A DNA stretch of 64,000 bases from Candidatus Raymondbacteria bacterium RIFOXYA2_FULL_49_16 (GTDB lineage Bacteria > Fibrobacterota > OXYB2-FULL-49-7 > XYB2-FULL-49-35): positions 1-64,000 of the forward strand of contig MFYT01000002.1 of NCBI GenBank assembly GCA_001789205.1, read 5' to 3'. The position numbers and the translations under genes were made by a program. This document shows positions 26,469-35,580 of this stretch, piece after piece. Within the stretch, counting starts at the first letter, position 1, and each line of letters opens with the position of its first letter. A model generated the notes under the pieces. That model had not been told where the DNA came from. It searched no databases and saw nothing but the letters and a program-made list of their open reading frames with translations.

Positions 26469-29100
26469 TTGCGCCTCCTATACATAGTTTATAAAAATAG
26501 ATCCCGGAACTGACTACCATATCTTTGGAATCGCAGCCATTCCACCTAACAGTATTCACCCTTTTTAGCTTTTGAATATTGAACTTCATTATCAATTTTC
26601 CTTGAAGGTTATAAATAGACAAATACGCTGTTTGATCGCTTCCTAATCGCGTATTCATGTCAAATGAAATTACCGTATTAGGATTAAACGGATTTGGAAT
26701 GTTTTGATTTAACGTGAAAGATGCCGCGGAATGAGTATTGTTCTCCCTATCAGCCAATACCGTATCATAATCAATTGCTTCTGGAAGAGGATTTGTGCGA
26801 TAATCATCTTTATGCTTAAGATAAAAATAATAGGGCTGCAACCACGCGTTACCCATACCCCAATGAGATACTTCCTCATTCTGACGTACAATACGAACCA
26901 TTTCCGTATCACCGGTCGCGTAATAATATCCCATAAGCGCGCCCATAACACGGTAATTGGAAGCCGAGGATTCCGCATCTCCACTATCGACGCACATTGT
27001 TGGCGTACCAGGGTCGTCATAGGGAATTAATCCTCCATCACCGATAATGCACCGGAACCAGTCCTTGTGGGCATTAATAATGTCCATTTCCCTATCATTT
27101 TGAAAATCCTTCCAATTGCGCACAACACTTGCGCCCCAAATACCTTGGAAAAATGGAGACCCAGCAGGCCATCTTCCTTCTGTTGTTTGAAATTCACGGA
27201 ATATGCTGTCCAGGTACATCAAACGCTCCAAATGATATGCATCTCTGCTTAATGAATAAGCGTCATGTATATTTCGCATGGCGGCGCCAATATTCCTTCC
27301 ATCACCTCCATAATCTCCTCTTCCGATAGTCTGACCGACCATATCCATGCCACGCCATTCAACCATAGCCAAGGCGTTATCATAAGCCCGACGATCGCCT
27401 GTCAAACAATACATATCCATGGAATTCTGAATATCATTGTGCCCGGTAGTCGGACAACCCCATATATGGTTATCCGGAAGATCCCCGCTATGCACAGGGT
27501 CTCTGCGAGGTCTCCATGTCTTGTAATAATCATAAAAACCTACAGGCATTTCATTTCCCGCATAACGGCTGAAAAAGTAATCAAAATATCTATAACCGTC
27601 TATATGAAAAGATGAAAGATCATTCTGCAGGTTTGTAGCGGCCTCCGCAAACCTAAATTGTCTTGGATCCAAAGTCTGCAGAAAGTGGAGCCACTCGTCC
27701 TGTGGTATTTCTCCCTGTTGATCATTAAATAAATAGTCACTTAAGCCAAAACGGTCCCATCCATCCTCATATCTCGAATGCACCCATTTCAAGGATGGGT
27801 TAATAATTGGCAAGGTGGTATCATGCGCTGTTGTTAAGGTATCGTAGACCATATCATCCAGATAAGCCCGTGTTATGCTGTACCAGGAACGGGGACAAGT
27901 CGGAAACAATTTGTGGTTGAAAGACGCAACTTTATTAAATGCTTTTGATTCTTCCGCCGATCCAGTGTGGAAATAGTAGATGACTGAGTGAGTCTTATGC
28001 TCCCTATCACCTAAAAAGTATTTGTCTCCAGCTTCATGCGGCCATAATCCCACTTCCATCACCCCACCATCCATTATTCTTATTGCTTTCGGGAAATTAC
28101 TTGCCAGATCGTATACTCCTACGGAAAGGCCCCATTGGCTGTCTGAAATATCCGACCAGCCAAGACTTCTGGACCCGCTTTGTATTGTACTGATACCGGA
28201 ATAGATGTTAAAGCTATTTGAGTCGTTCTGAAAAAGATAAGCGCTATCTCCGTCGTTCAATATCCCTTTTACGGAATCGTTACCAAAAAAAGAGTAACTT
28301 TTTGTACCGCTTAAATTTAATGAAGTGACCAAACTGAAATCAGAGGTCCCAAGGGGCCCTCGCGCAATAATTTCAGGAGAATTCTTTAAGGTATAATCCA
28401 CACGAACCTCGCTCTTTCCAGCCCATGCGTACATACGGCAAAGATATCCGTAATAACGGTTATCATTTAACCCGTTCGAATGATGTCCTTCCAGGCAAAT
28501 TACCGCACGAAATGGACCAGATTCTTCTATTTTTACCGACATTCCCGTATCTTTAGCGGAATAAAATACCTCAGAAGTATATAGCGCATGTAATACGGCC
28601 CCATCAAAAGGATTGGAACGCACAAGCGTGTCATTAACCTCCCCATTTTTGTCACCATCTAAAAGCACAAGATCAAACAGATTAAATCCACCGTTCTTTT
28701 TTATCCTGAATATTAAAACGCCTGTGGATACTGAGATATATTCCGATGTCTCACTTACCTCAAGACTTGTCATCGGAATTGTCCCAGGACTATTGTCTTC
28801 CAATATATACACAGTCTCACCATGGGCCGGCACAGATGCATTAAACTGCGCTAACATCCACCGTATAGAGCTATCAGGCCAAAACATCAGCGGATTAAAA
28901 CAATAATTGTCCGCACCATCTATCTGGAAGTAACGCGTGTTCTTATATGCTCCTTTTGGAAGCGGTACACCAGTTGCCACAGGCTCTTGGATTCTCGGAA
29001 CACCATGATATTCGTATACCCTTAAGGGGATATATAGACATTGTACAGTTATTGCGGTAATAAGGGAAATGCATGCTGCATATATCGTTGACCGTCTCAT
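26437..29100 (-). CDS. Large secreted PcRGLX/YetA-like RIFT and toroid protein with T9SS tag
   Basis: 887 residues: signal segment, then an N-terminal domain with VATGVPLPKGAY and MFWPDSSIRWMLAQF. These are hallmarks of the PcRGLX/YetA-like RIFT-barrel family containing exo-rhamnogalacturonan lyases. The middle (about 400-760) is helical and aromatic, consistent with an alpha/alpha toroid (GCPTTGHNDIQNSMDMY, WRGMDMVGQTIGRGDYGGDG). It ends in a T9SS tag with QNIPNPFNPNT and VYLR. A lyase-type attack on uronic-acid-containing polysaccharide is inferred. Start supported by AAGGA. It is a distant relative of 6019-8484. Confidence 0.65.
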   Translation of the reverse strand: MRRSTIYAACISLITAITVQCLYIPLRVYEYHGVPRIQEPVATGVPLPKGAYKNTRYFQIDGADNYCFNPLMFWPDSSIRWMLAQFNASVPAHGETVYILEDNSPGTIPMTSLEVSETSEYISVSTGVLIFRIKKNGGFNLFDLVLLDGDKNGEVNDTLVRSNPFDGAVLHALYTSEVFYSAKDTGMSVKIEESGPFRAVICLEGHHSNGLNDNRYYGYLCRMYAWAGKSEVRVDYTLKNSPEIIARGPLGTSDFSLVTSLNLSGTKSYSFFGNDSVKGILNDGDSAYLFQNDSNSFNIYSGISTIQSGSRSLGWSDISDSQWGLSVGVYDLASNFPKAIRIMDGGVMEVGLWPHEAGDKYFLGDREHKTHSVIYYFHTGSAEESKAFNKVASFNHKLFPTCPRSWYSITRAYLDDMVYDTLTTAHDTTLPIINPSLKWVHSRYEDGWDRFGLSDYLFNDQQGEIPQDEWLHFLQTLDPRQFRFAEAATNLQNDLSSFHIDGYRYFDYFFSRYAGNEMPVGFYDYYKTWRPRRDPVHSGDLPDNHIWGCPTTGHNDIQNSMDMYCLTGDRRAYDNALAMVEWRGMDMVGQTIGRGDYGGDGRNIGAAMRNIHDAYSLSRDAYHLERLMYLDSIFREFQTTEGRWPAGSPFFQGIWGASVVRNWKDFQNDREMDIINAHKDWFRCIIGDGGLIPYDDPGTPTMCVDSGDAESSASNYRVMGALMGYYYATGDTEMVRIVRQNEEVSHWGMGNAWLQPYYFYLKHKDDYRTNPLPEAIDYDTVLADRENNTHSAASFTLNQNIPNPFNPNTVISFDMNTRLGSDQTAYLSIYNLQGKLIMKFNIQKLKRVNTVRWNGCDSKDMVVSSGIYFYKLCIGGANASRKMVYLR

Positions 29101-29145
29101 ATTTTATTCCTTGATAGAGGTATCATACGCAAAAAATGTTCTTAA

Positions 29146-30138
29146 CTATTTAACTACAGAGAGCTTTTTCATATAGTTTGCTTCGTTAATCGAAGCCTTA
29201 AGCATGTATATACCCGAATGAACGCTGATATTTCGGCTGTCTTTGCCATCCCAGGTAATGGCATATGTTCCGGGCTGCTGCTGCGCGTTGACCAGCGAAC
29301 GTACCAGTTTTCCTTCTGTACTGTACACGTTCATGACAACGCGTGCATGAGCAGGGAGGTTGTACCGCAGTATAGTGTTACAGTTGAACGGATTTGGAAA
29401 AGCGGATATGGCGGACAATGTTTTAGTGTCGGTTTTGTCTTCAACTGCCGTGGGATCGTAAAATACCCACAGTTCGGTCCAGCCACGGGGGTTGGCGCCT
29501 TTATAAAAAAACCACTGGCTCCATCCGTTCGCAGTGGCGTCCCAGCCCCAAACGCATATTCCATGCGCATTGCCTTCAAGCAAATCCTTTGCCGTATTTT
29601 TATCGATATCAATGATCATATATGGATACTGGTAATTCGTAGAATCGGAAACAATCGGTTTTTTGCCAAAGTTAACCACTGTTCCAAGGCTGGCAAACCC
29701 ATTTTTCCATTTCACAGAAGGACTGCGCGCATACAGAAAGCTCGGTTCACCCTCTGGAGGCGCAACAGTATAGTTTTGCTGGGTTCCCTGTATCCAGGAT
29801 AAATCCGAACGGATGATGTTATAATACATGCCCGCAGTACCGCGATAGCTGTTCTCCGGCTTCATTACAAGCTGCACACCCACAATTTGTGCAAACGGCG
29901 GTACTGTTGAAACATCAAAATCCACAGTGAAATAGTTTTGATTATTGGTCTTGAAAAAACCGAATTCCGGGTTACTGTAGTTGCCCACCTGTTCTGCTCC
30001 AGATGAGCTGAAAGACCCGTCGATCGTACGGATAAGCGTGACCTTCTGATATCCTCTATAGTTGATAGGACCAGCAAAAAGGCCTTGAGAAAAAAAGTAA
30101 AGAGCACAAAATCCGAGGATTTTTATTAAATTTGACAT
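29146..30138 (-). CDS. Secreted DNRLRE-like domain protein with T9SS tag
   Basis: 330 residues: signal peptide (1-22), one beta-sandwich-like domain (about 25-235) and a T9SS tag with AFPNPFNCNT. The stretch YFTVDFDVSTVPPFAQIVGVQL echoes the F-D-L-S-x-I-P-x-x-A-x-I core of DNRLRE domains, also present in the 999-residue protein at 14695. Such modules are structural or carbohydrate-binding rather than catalytic, so this may be a surface-attached binding protein; I am not certain of the family. The start has GGAGG three bases before the ATG, and a GC-rich hairpin lies just upstream of that. Confidence 0.6.
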   Translation of the reverse strand: MSNLIKILGFCALYFFSQGLFAGPINYRGYQKVTLIRTIDGSFSSSGAEQVGNYSNPEFGFFKTNNQNYFTVDFDVSTVPPFAQIVGVQLVMKPENSYRGTAGMYYNIIRSDLSWIQGTQQNYTVAPPEGEPSFLYARSPSVKWKNGFASLGTVVNFGKKPIVSDSTNYQYPYMIIDIDKNTAKDLLEGNAHGICVWGWDATANGWSQWFFYKGANPRGWTELWVFYDPTAVEDKTDTKTLSAISAFPNPFNCNTILRYNLPAHARVVMNVYSTEGKLVRSLVNAQQQPGTYAITWDGKDSRNISVHSGIYMLKASINEANYMKKLSVVK

Positions 30139-30154
30139 AAGCCTCCAAAAAGGT

Positions 30155-30187
30155 GGCGCGCAAGGAAAAAAGTCTTCCTTGCGCGCC
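30155..30187 (-). terminator. GC-rich hairpin between the 727-residue esterase gene and the DNRLRE-like gene
   Basis: Two 13-base arms (GGCGCGCAAGGAA and TTCCTTGCGCGCC) flank a 7-base loop. On the transcript a C-run precedes it, and CCACCTTTTT follows directly before the next ribosome site. The stem is nearly identical to the hairpin at 14649-14681. Confidence 0.65.
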
Positions 30188-30197
30188 GGGGGGGGTG

Positions 30198-32381
30198 CTA
30201 TTTCATGAATATAATTCTTTTTAATAGTTTCTGATCACCTGCACTTATTTTAACTACATATAGGCCTGAGGGATATAGGGTAGCATCCCAGGCATATCGC
30301 AAAGGAACCGCGGACTGAATACGCAGAGGCAATGAATGATGCACGAGGACGCCTTTAGCGTTAAATATTCTCACAATAACATTCAGGCTTTGCGTTGTTG
30401 GCCCATGATTTACTATAGAGATTATCGTTGCCGGATTAAATGGGTTTGGATAGCATTTCATCGATAGATTACCGGCAATACTCTCCCTGTTACAGGACAC
30501 TCCAGATACAAAATTAAGGGGAACGACAATCAATCTGCTCCCTCCGCTGTTTTTATCACCAGCTTTTACCTCAAAACCCTTGAACGTCAATAACCCAAGG
30601 CTGTCCGCAGTCAGAGTGTCCACTTGGAATACAGTGTTTAAATCATTAACCGCGGTATTCCTGGCAATATATTCTTCCCCTGGTGTTACCACAAATTTCT
30701 GGAGTCTTCGGGGAGTAATATCCGCAATATTATCGCCATTCCTGGAGACCAAAACAATTTCGTATCTGTTGACGCTGTCGATCTGGTCTTGATAGCCTCC
30801 AACACGGTAATAAGGGGTGCTCCAGTTGAACTGAGTATTAAAGGAATAATAGATCGAGTCTGGTGAATCGGGAACCGGAAGGCCGGGATTTCCCGAGACA
30901 TTTGAAAACGCGACAAATGAATTATTCTTTCTTATTGTTGTGGTCTGGTCATCATTTCCATTTGGAATCGCAAATAATACACCTGAGCAATAGTGTCCGG
31001 AAGCTCCGTCGCATCCTCCGCTCCAGCCACGCCTGGTTGAATCCAGGTTTGTATAATAGTTCCGGCCCTGCTGCGGCCAGTTAACACTTCCGTCTGTACC
31101 GCCATGACATATGAATATCCACGGCATTTCAACGCGTTCCATTTTAAAGAGCATGTTTTCCTGGTTTAAAAAGGTATGCAGAGTCATTCCTCCGAAAGAT
31201 TCATTCAGCCATTCACTCCTCCAGCCGGTAAATTTTACCTGCATGGTATCATTGGTATGGGAACCCCATCGCGTTTCGCACTGACGAAGCCAAGACCAAT
31301 CAGTTTCCAGATAATTTGTAACAGCGGTTTTGGCTATTCCATAGGCAAAAAAATCAGGATAATGGTGCATAAACTGCAATGTGCCACTTCCACCCATTGA
31401 AGCCCCTGTTGTGAAAATCCGGTTAGTATCAATACGTGTAGAATAATACGGTTCCCGCAGTATCATCCATTTTAAGAAATTCATATACCGGGCTTCGGTA
31501 AAATTTACTACTGGACCATCTTCCCTGATCGCACCTGAATTGCAGCAGGTTGGCACTATAACACTGGTATCATACACCGCTGTCTGACTATAACCAAACC
31601 ACCAATTTCCGGTTTCGTGCGTCTTGCACTCGATTCCTTGGCTGTTCCAACTATATGAATTACCTAGTGATGAAAGCGTTCCAGGCATGCCTGCAAGGCC
31701 CAGGCAGAGGGAAAGCTTTTCGGACGTTGTATTATATTTTGTGCCCACGCCAACCCAATACGGCCATGCGTATTCTCCTGTGTATGTAGGGTTAAAGGAA
31801 TCAACGTCTGTATACTGAAGATATATTCTCGCCTCTTTTATCCCAGACTGCCATAGCAACACAGGTGTTGGCTCTTCCACTGTTTCTTCAATCGCTCCAG
31901 TAATATTACCGTTATTTAGTGATTTATCTTCAACCCCTCCAACAACGGCTGTAATGGCATAATAATAAGTGCCGACTGTGTGCGTTGTCAAAACTACCAT
32001 CCCCGTACCATCGGCAACTTCAACAGCATTGCCAGAAGCAGTGTCGCTTAAAGGAATAATGACATGTTTTCGTATTGAGCAGGGAGGCGTAAGGGCCATG
32101 AAACCGTTTGATTCCGGTCTATAGTCAACCAGAGAGTTAAGATGTTTGTTGTTGGCCGAACCTTGCGGGACTTCATATCGCTTGTTTAACGCGGTTAAAT
32201 CCCCGGCAGAAAAGGCTGAAAGAGATCGATAAACAATATATTTTTCCGCAGATACAACCTCGTTCCAGGTAATAAAAACCTGACCCGAACGGAAAAATGC
32301 GTTTGTGTTTGTAGGCGTTTCGGCATAGCCACTTAGCATGGTAATGACAAGAATCAGAAGCAGAAGGATTGTTTGTTTCAT
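30198..32381 (-). CDS. Secreted alpha/beta-hydrolase esterase, fourth family member, with T9SS tag
   Basis: 727 residues: signal peptide (MKQTILLLLILVITMLSGYA), TNAFFRSGQVFITWNE domain and an inserted region around 80-150. The hydrolase core has TTGASMGGSG (Ser near 327), HGGTDGSVNW and a histidine in GASGHYCSG. A DITPRRLQKFVV module and a T9SS tag with YPNPFNPATI follow. It belongs with 3985, 22255 and 24411 and is the first gene behind operator copy C. The start at 32381 carries the signal peptide and AAAGGA upstream; a longer frame to 32435 would add residues before the signal peptide. De-esterifying role inferred. Confidence 0.82.
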   Translation of the reverse strand: MKQTILLLLILVITMLSGYAETPTNTNAFFRSGQVFITWNEVVSAEKYIVYRSLSAFSAGDLTALNKRYEVPQGSANNKHLNSLVDYRPESNGFMALTPPCSIRKHVIIPLSDTASGNAVEVADGTGMVVLTTHTVGTYYYAITAVVGGVEDKSLNNGNITGAIEETVEEPTPVLLWQSGIKEARIYLQYTDVDSFNPTYTGEYAWPYWVGVGTKYNTTSEKLSLCLGLAGMPGTLSSLGNSYSWNSQGIECKTHETGNWWFGYSQTAVYDTSVIVPTCCNSGAIREDGPVVNFTEARYMNFLKWMILREPYYSTRIDTNRIFTTGASMGGSGTLQFMHHYPDFFAYGIAKTAVTNYLETDWSWLRQCETRWGSHTNDTMQVKFTGWRSEWLNESFGGMTLHTFLNQENMLFKMERVEMPWIFICHGGTDGSVNWPQQGRNYYTNLDSTRRGWSGGCDGASGHYCSGVLFAIPNGNDDQTTTIRKNNSFVAFSNVSGNPGLPVPDSPDSIYYSFNTQFNWSTPYYRVGGYQDQIDSVNRYEIVLVSRNGDNIADITPRRLQKFVVTPGEEYIARNTAVNDLNTVFQVDTLTADSLGLLTFKGFEVKAGDKNSGGSRLIVVPLNFVSGVSCNRESIAGNLSMKCYPNPFNPATIISIVNHGPTTQSLNVIVRIFNAKGVLVHHSLPLRIQSAVPLRYAWDATLYPSGLYVVKISAGDQKLLKRIIFMK

Positions 32382-32567
32382 ATGCGTTATATTCCTTTCA
32401 TTGAATACTGATAATGTATCACTTTCTTTTGGCAAATACTTCCATTAATTTCAGGAAAGAATAACAAAATCTTTGGGGTTGGCAACACCATGGGGGTCTG
32501 GAATTATTAAAAATGGAGGGAAAACCACAAAAACAGGCACGAATGGATGTTTATCCTGTATTAAATG

Positions 32568-32601
32568 AATGAAAAAGCGGTTTTTTTAATGGAAAAACGG
32601 T
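32568..32601 (-). promoter_or_regulatory. Direct-repeat operator, copy C
   Basis: TGAATGAAAAAGCGGT and, 20 bases on, GAAAAACGGT reproduce the operators at 17843 and 35548. It is 196-220 bases upstream of the esterase start at 32381. Outside the core the flanks differ from copies A and B, and only a weak candidate promoter (TTTTTG, 17 bases, TAATAA) is seen. Confidence 0.6.
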
Positions 32602-32635
32602 AAATATGGGAATTCAGACTATCAGGACTCTTATA

Positions 32636-34120
32636 TTACCGAATCATAAGAAACTTTTTGCAAACAGATCTGCCTGCTACATTCAGCTTACAGATATATA
32701 CTCCTGAGGAGCCCCTCGTATGACTTAGTTTAAAAGCGGATTCATTAGTTCCGAGTTTTCCGGGAAGGTTGCCCGATACCTGTTTAACTAAAGAGCCTTT
32801 GATATCGTAGAGTGAGAGGTCTACTTGAGAACTTGCAGGTAAAATATATCTGATGTTGACCGTTGACCCATCTACATGGAGGAAGGATATCTCAAATTTT
32901 CCGTTCCCATTACTTGACGTCTCTTTTTCAATTGCATTTGGATCAATCCAATCAGCCAGGTGTTGCCTGAAATTCTTCTGTGTCTTCCCATAAAAGTAAT
33001 AACCAGTCTCCTCGTCATCCTGTACAACATTCGGGGAAGCGAGAAGCCTGACATATGAATCCGGATAGGTCGGCCCTGCTGAATAACTCCAGCTTGAAAC
33101 ATTATTTGGGTTCTGCTTTATCATAACATGGCCACCGTAAATCACATACTCTTCCAAAGCGTTATAGAACGCCTCAGTATTATCAAATTTGAATCCCTCG
33201 TTGATAAAAACAACCGGGTAGTTATAAAAATTAGGGATATAGTCGCCAGTAATAGATTCCCATGTATATCCCTCTTCGGCCATAGCACCGTAGAGTCTGT
33301 AATCAAAGACACTCACAGTATTTCTGGAAATATAAAGTACGTCCTTCTGGTTCTTATCATAGTAGGGGGTTGTTTGCCGCTGCATCTCGCTATAAACCAC
33401 AGCAAGAAGGAGAATCTGTTGCGCAAAATATTGGTAGTTGTGCTCATTATTGTCAGTGCAGCTTACATACCATGGGGCTATATTTAAGATAATCTCAGAA
33501 AAAATATTGGGTATCGCATCGTCCAGCCCCCATCGTACATGAGCCGTATCCAAATAGCTTTTATAGCCGGTCATTATTTCTTGCTCCGTAAGAAGCCCGT
33601 CCCCATATTTGGTATCTATTCCTCCATACTCCCCCGCCTTTTCAGGAAATTGAAATTCAAGGAAGTGGGTCATCGCAGCGCATTTGAGCGCAATCTTATA
33701 TGTATCAATAGGCTCTTCGCTAAGATCTTTTTGAATGTCTCGGATATACCAATCCCATTGATACGATTGATGATCGCCAATATATCCAATCTCACCATGT
33801 GAAGCGGAGATCAGGTATCCGAAATCAGGCGCATTCTCAAAATTTAATACTGAAACAACATCAAGGTTCCCGTCTGATAGCAGCGGTGTGCCAGCATCTT
33901 CAATTAAATGACCATAATAATCACAGCTGTGGCCAACATGATTCACATCAGAAGGGAGATCATTGCCGAAGTAACTTAGCCTGGTTTTCAGGAGTTCCTT
34001 CAGCGGCCCTTCATTCATAAGTTCAACGCCCCATCCTGGCATAAGGTCATGAAATTCAAACCAGCAGAAACCAGGTACGCTTAATAGAATAGAAATGATT
34101 AGTGTAATTCTTAACGACAT
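32636..34120 (-). CDS. Secreted protein of unknown function with divergent sorting tag
   Basis: 494 residues. A signal peptide (about 1-19) is followed by a mainly helical region with several conserved-looking histidines (DLPSDVNHVGHSCDYYGH, LISASHGEIGYIGDH, AAMTHFLEFQ) that could bind metal, as in zinc phospholipase C/S1-P1 nuclease folds; this resemblance is weak. The last 80 residues (VNIRYILPASSQVDLSLYDIKGSLV ... SSGVYICKLNVAG) look like a T9SS tag, but the PNPFNP opening is missing. I do not recognise the main domain. It follows the SGNH hydrolase gene by 13 bases and is co-transcribed from the promoter at 35.5 kb. Confidence 0.6.
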   Translation of the reverse strand: MSLRITLIISILLSVPGFCWFEFHDLMPGWGVELMNEGPLKELLKTRLSYFGNDLPSDVNHVGHSCDYYGHLIEDAGTPLLSDGNLDVVSVLNFENAPDFGYLISASHGEIGYIGDHQSYQWDWYIRDIQKDLSEEPIDTYKIALKCAAMTHFLEFQFPEKAGEYGGIDTKYGDGLLTEQEIMTGYKSYLDTAHVRWGLDDAIPNIFSEIILNIAPWYVSCTDNNEHNYQYFAQQILLLAVVYSEMQRQTTPYYDKNQKDVLYISRNTVSVFDYRLYGAMAEEGYTWESITGDYIPNFYNYPVVFINEGFKFDNTEAFYNALEEYVIYGGHVMIKQNPNNVSSWSYSAGPTYPDSYVRLLASPNVVQDDEETGYYFYGKTQKNFRQHLADWIDPNAIEKETSSNGNGKFEISFLHVDGSTVNIRYILPASSQVDLSLYDIKGSLVKQVSGNLPGKLGTNESAFKLSHTRGSSGVYICKLNVAGRSVCKKFLMIR

Positions 34121-34133
34121 TTCTGCCCCCTAA

Positions 34134-35426
34134 TTATTTCACTAAAATAGTCCTGCAGGCCTTGATTATCTTCCCATTATTGATAATTATTGAGTAAACA
34201 CCTGTTGCTACCCGCCGGTTTTCATCGTCTTTGCCATCCCAGGTTACGGAATACGTTCCAGGAGTATACATCCGGTTCGCAAGCGTCTTGACCTTCTTGC
34301 CGGAAGTGTTAAAAATCGAAATAGTAACGGCACCAGCGCTATTGTTTCCTGGTAACACAAATGAAACAATCGTTGAAGGATTGAACGGTGAAGGAGCTGT
34401 AGAGATTTCAATGTTGTCTGGTGTTGCAGAGGCTGATGCATAAACGCCCGTTGCCACAACGGTATCGGCTTTATATATAACCTTTTGCCGCAACTCAAGC
34501 GTTGTTTCCAAAAGCATGATATTCCAGAGTCCGCACACAGGATTTAAAACCCCTTTGGCCTGGGCAAGTGGATAGAATATTACGCTATCGCTGAAATTAC
34601 CCGAAGACTGCGACCTTTCTGGATGAGCGCCATCGCGGGTGCAATAATCGCTTCTGAGCGTGCAACCGCCGATCAACGGATCAACTGCGGCACCGTACCA
34701 GTCCAAACAGGGAACCCGATACCGGGCAGCAAAGGCCCTTAACGAATCATTATATACCGGCGTTCTGCCTTCATGGTCGTACGCTGAACCGGGCTGTTCT
34801 GGATTCAGGGTTACAATAATAGGAATAACATTGCTGTCCAGAGACCGTTTCAGCAGCCTCATCCATTCAGCCCTTCTGGTCGAATTCCAATAACAATCAT
34901 CATTGTGGCCAAATTCCAGGGTAACCCACATGGGGTTGAGGTTATTCAATGCATTGCCAAGCAGAGCAAAACCCTCTGCTGTTTTTGCGCCAACCTGGTT
35001 TCCGTTGGCTGCATAATGGCAGGTGAGGTCATAGAGCCAGGGATGGTCCCGATTGCTGGCACCCCCTGGACCGCCCCATGTTTCAGTCAGAAAATTGTCC
35101 CAATACGTATTGTTGGGCCTGACGCAGTTGATAATGCCCGATCCTGTCCAACTGCCAGGCGACTGGCGGCCCTCGGATAAATCTGAAGGAAAAGGGCCAT
35201 CATTAGTGATTGAATTGCCGACCAGTCCAAAACGGTATTTATTCCATCCCCGCGTTCCCTGGCTCTTCTGCCACCGGACATTCACATTGAGCATTGAATC
35301 GAGGCAATCCTGGTCGCAATGAAGATAGGGATAAAATTCAGGCCAGTAACCTGATCCTTGAAACGCACCATTTGCTAGAACAAACCATACACAAACAGCG
35401 CTAAAAATGACTGCAGGCTTAACCAT
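34134..35426 (-). CDS. Secreted SGNH/GDSL hydrolase with T9SS tag
   Basis: 430 residues: signal peptide (1-20), an SGNH hydrolase domain and a T9SS tag (SPFNPSTI). Block I is GLVGNSITNDG (Ser near 71), block III is EFGHNDD and block V is DGAHPE, giving the catalytic Ser, Asp, His and oxyanion residues. Enzymes of this fold remove acetyl or acyl groups, and in polysaccharide loci many are acetyl esterases. It is the first gene downstream of operator B and its promoter, directly next to the AraC-type regulator gene. The ATG has AAAGG upstream. Confidence 0.87.
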   Translation of the reverse strand: MVKPAVIFSAVCVWFVLANGAFQGSGYWPEFYPYLHCDQDCLDSMLNVNVRWQKSQGTRGWNKYRFGLVGNSITNDGPFPSDLSEGRQSPGSWTGSGIINCVRPNNTYWDNFLTETWGGPGGASNRDHPWLYDLTCHYAANGNQVGAKTAEGFALLGNALNNLNPMWVTLEFGHNDDCYWNSTRRAEWMRLLKRSLDSNVIPIIVTLNPEQPGSAYDHEGRTPVYNDSLRAFAARYRVPCLDWYGAAVDPLIGGCTLRSDYCTRDGAHPERSQSSGNFSDSVIFYPLAQAKGVLNPVCGLWNIMLLETTLELRQKVIYKADTVVATGVYASASATPDNIEISTAPSPFNPSTIVSFVLPGNNSAGAVTISIFNTSGKKVKTLANRMYTPGTYSVTWDGKDDENRRVATGVYSIIINNGKIIKACRTILVK

Positions 35427-35485
35427 AGAGAGCCTTTCTTTTCTATTTATAGTTTCGGTCTAATGTTAAAATTTTCATTACTCTA

Positions 35486-35514
35486 AATATATCATCAGAT
35501 AAAACGTAGTACAA
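35486..35514 (-). promoter_or_regulatory. Sigma70-type promoter of the SGNH hydrolase gene
   Basis: On the minus strand TTGTAC, a 17-base spacer and TATATT. The block matches the promoter at 17782-17810 almost base for base, and both lie 42 bases from the proximal operator half-site. Confidence 0.7.
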
Positions 35515-35547
35515 CCACATGGATGAAGTTTTTATTGAAAAAAATGA

Positions 35548-35580
35548 ATGAAAAAGCGGTTTTTTTGGCTAAAAAACGGT
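35548..35580 (-). promoter_or_regulatory. Direct-repeat operator, copy B
   Basis: AAAAAGCGGT (35551-35560) and AAAAAACGGT (35571-35580) repeat with period 20. The last base is shared with the stop codon of the AraC-type regulator gene. The site is centred about 85-90 bases upstream of the predicted transcription start, a usual place for an activator. Confidence 0.65.
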
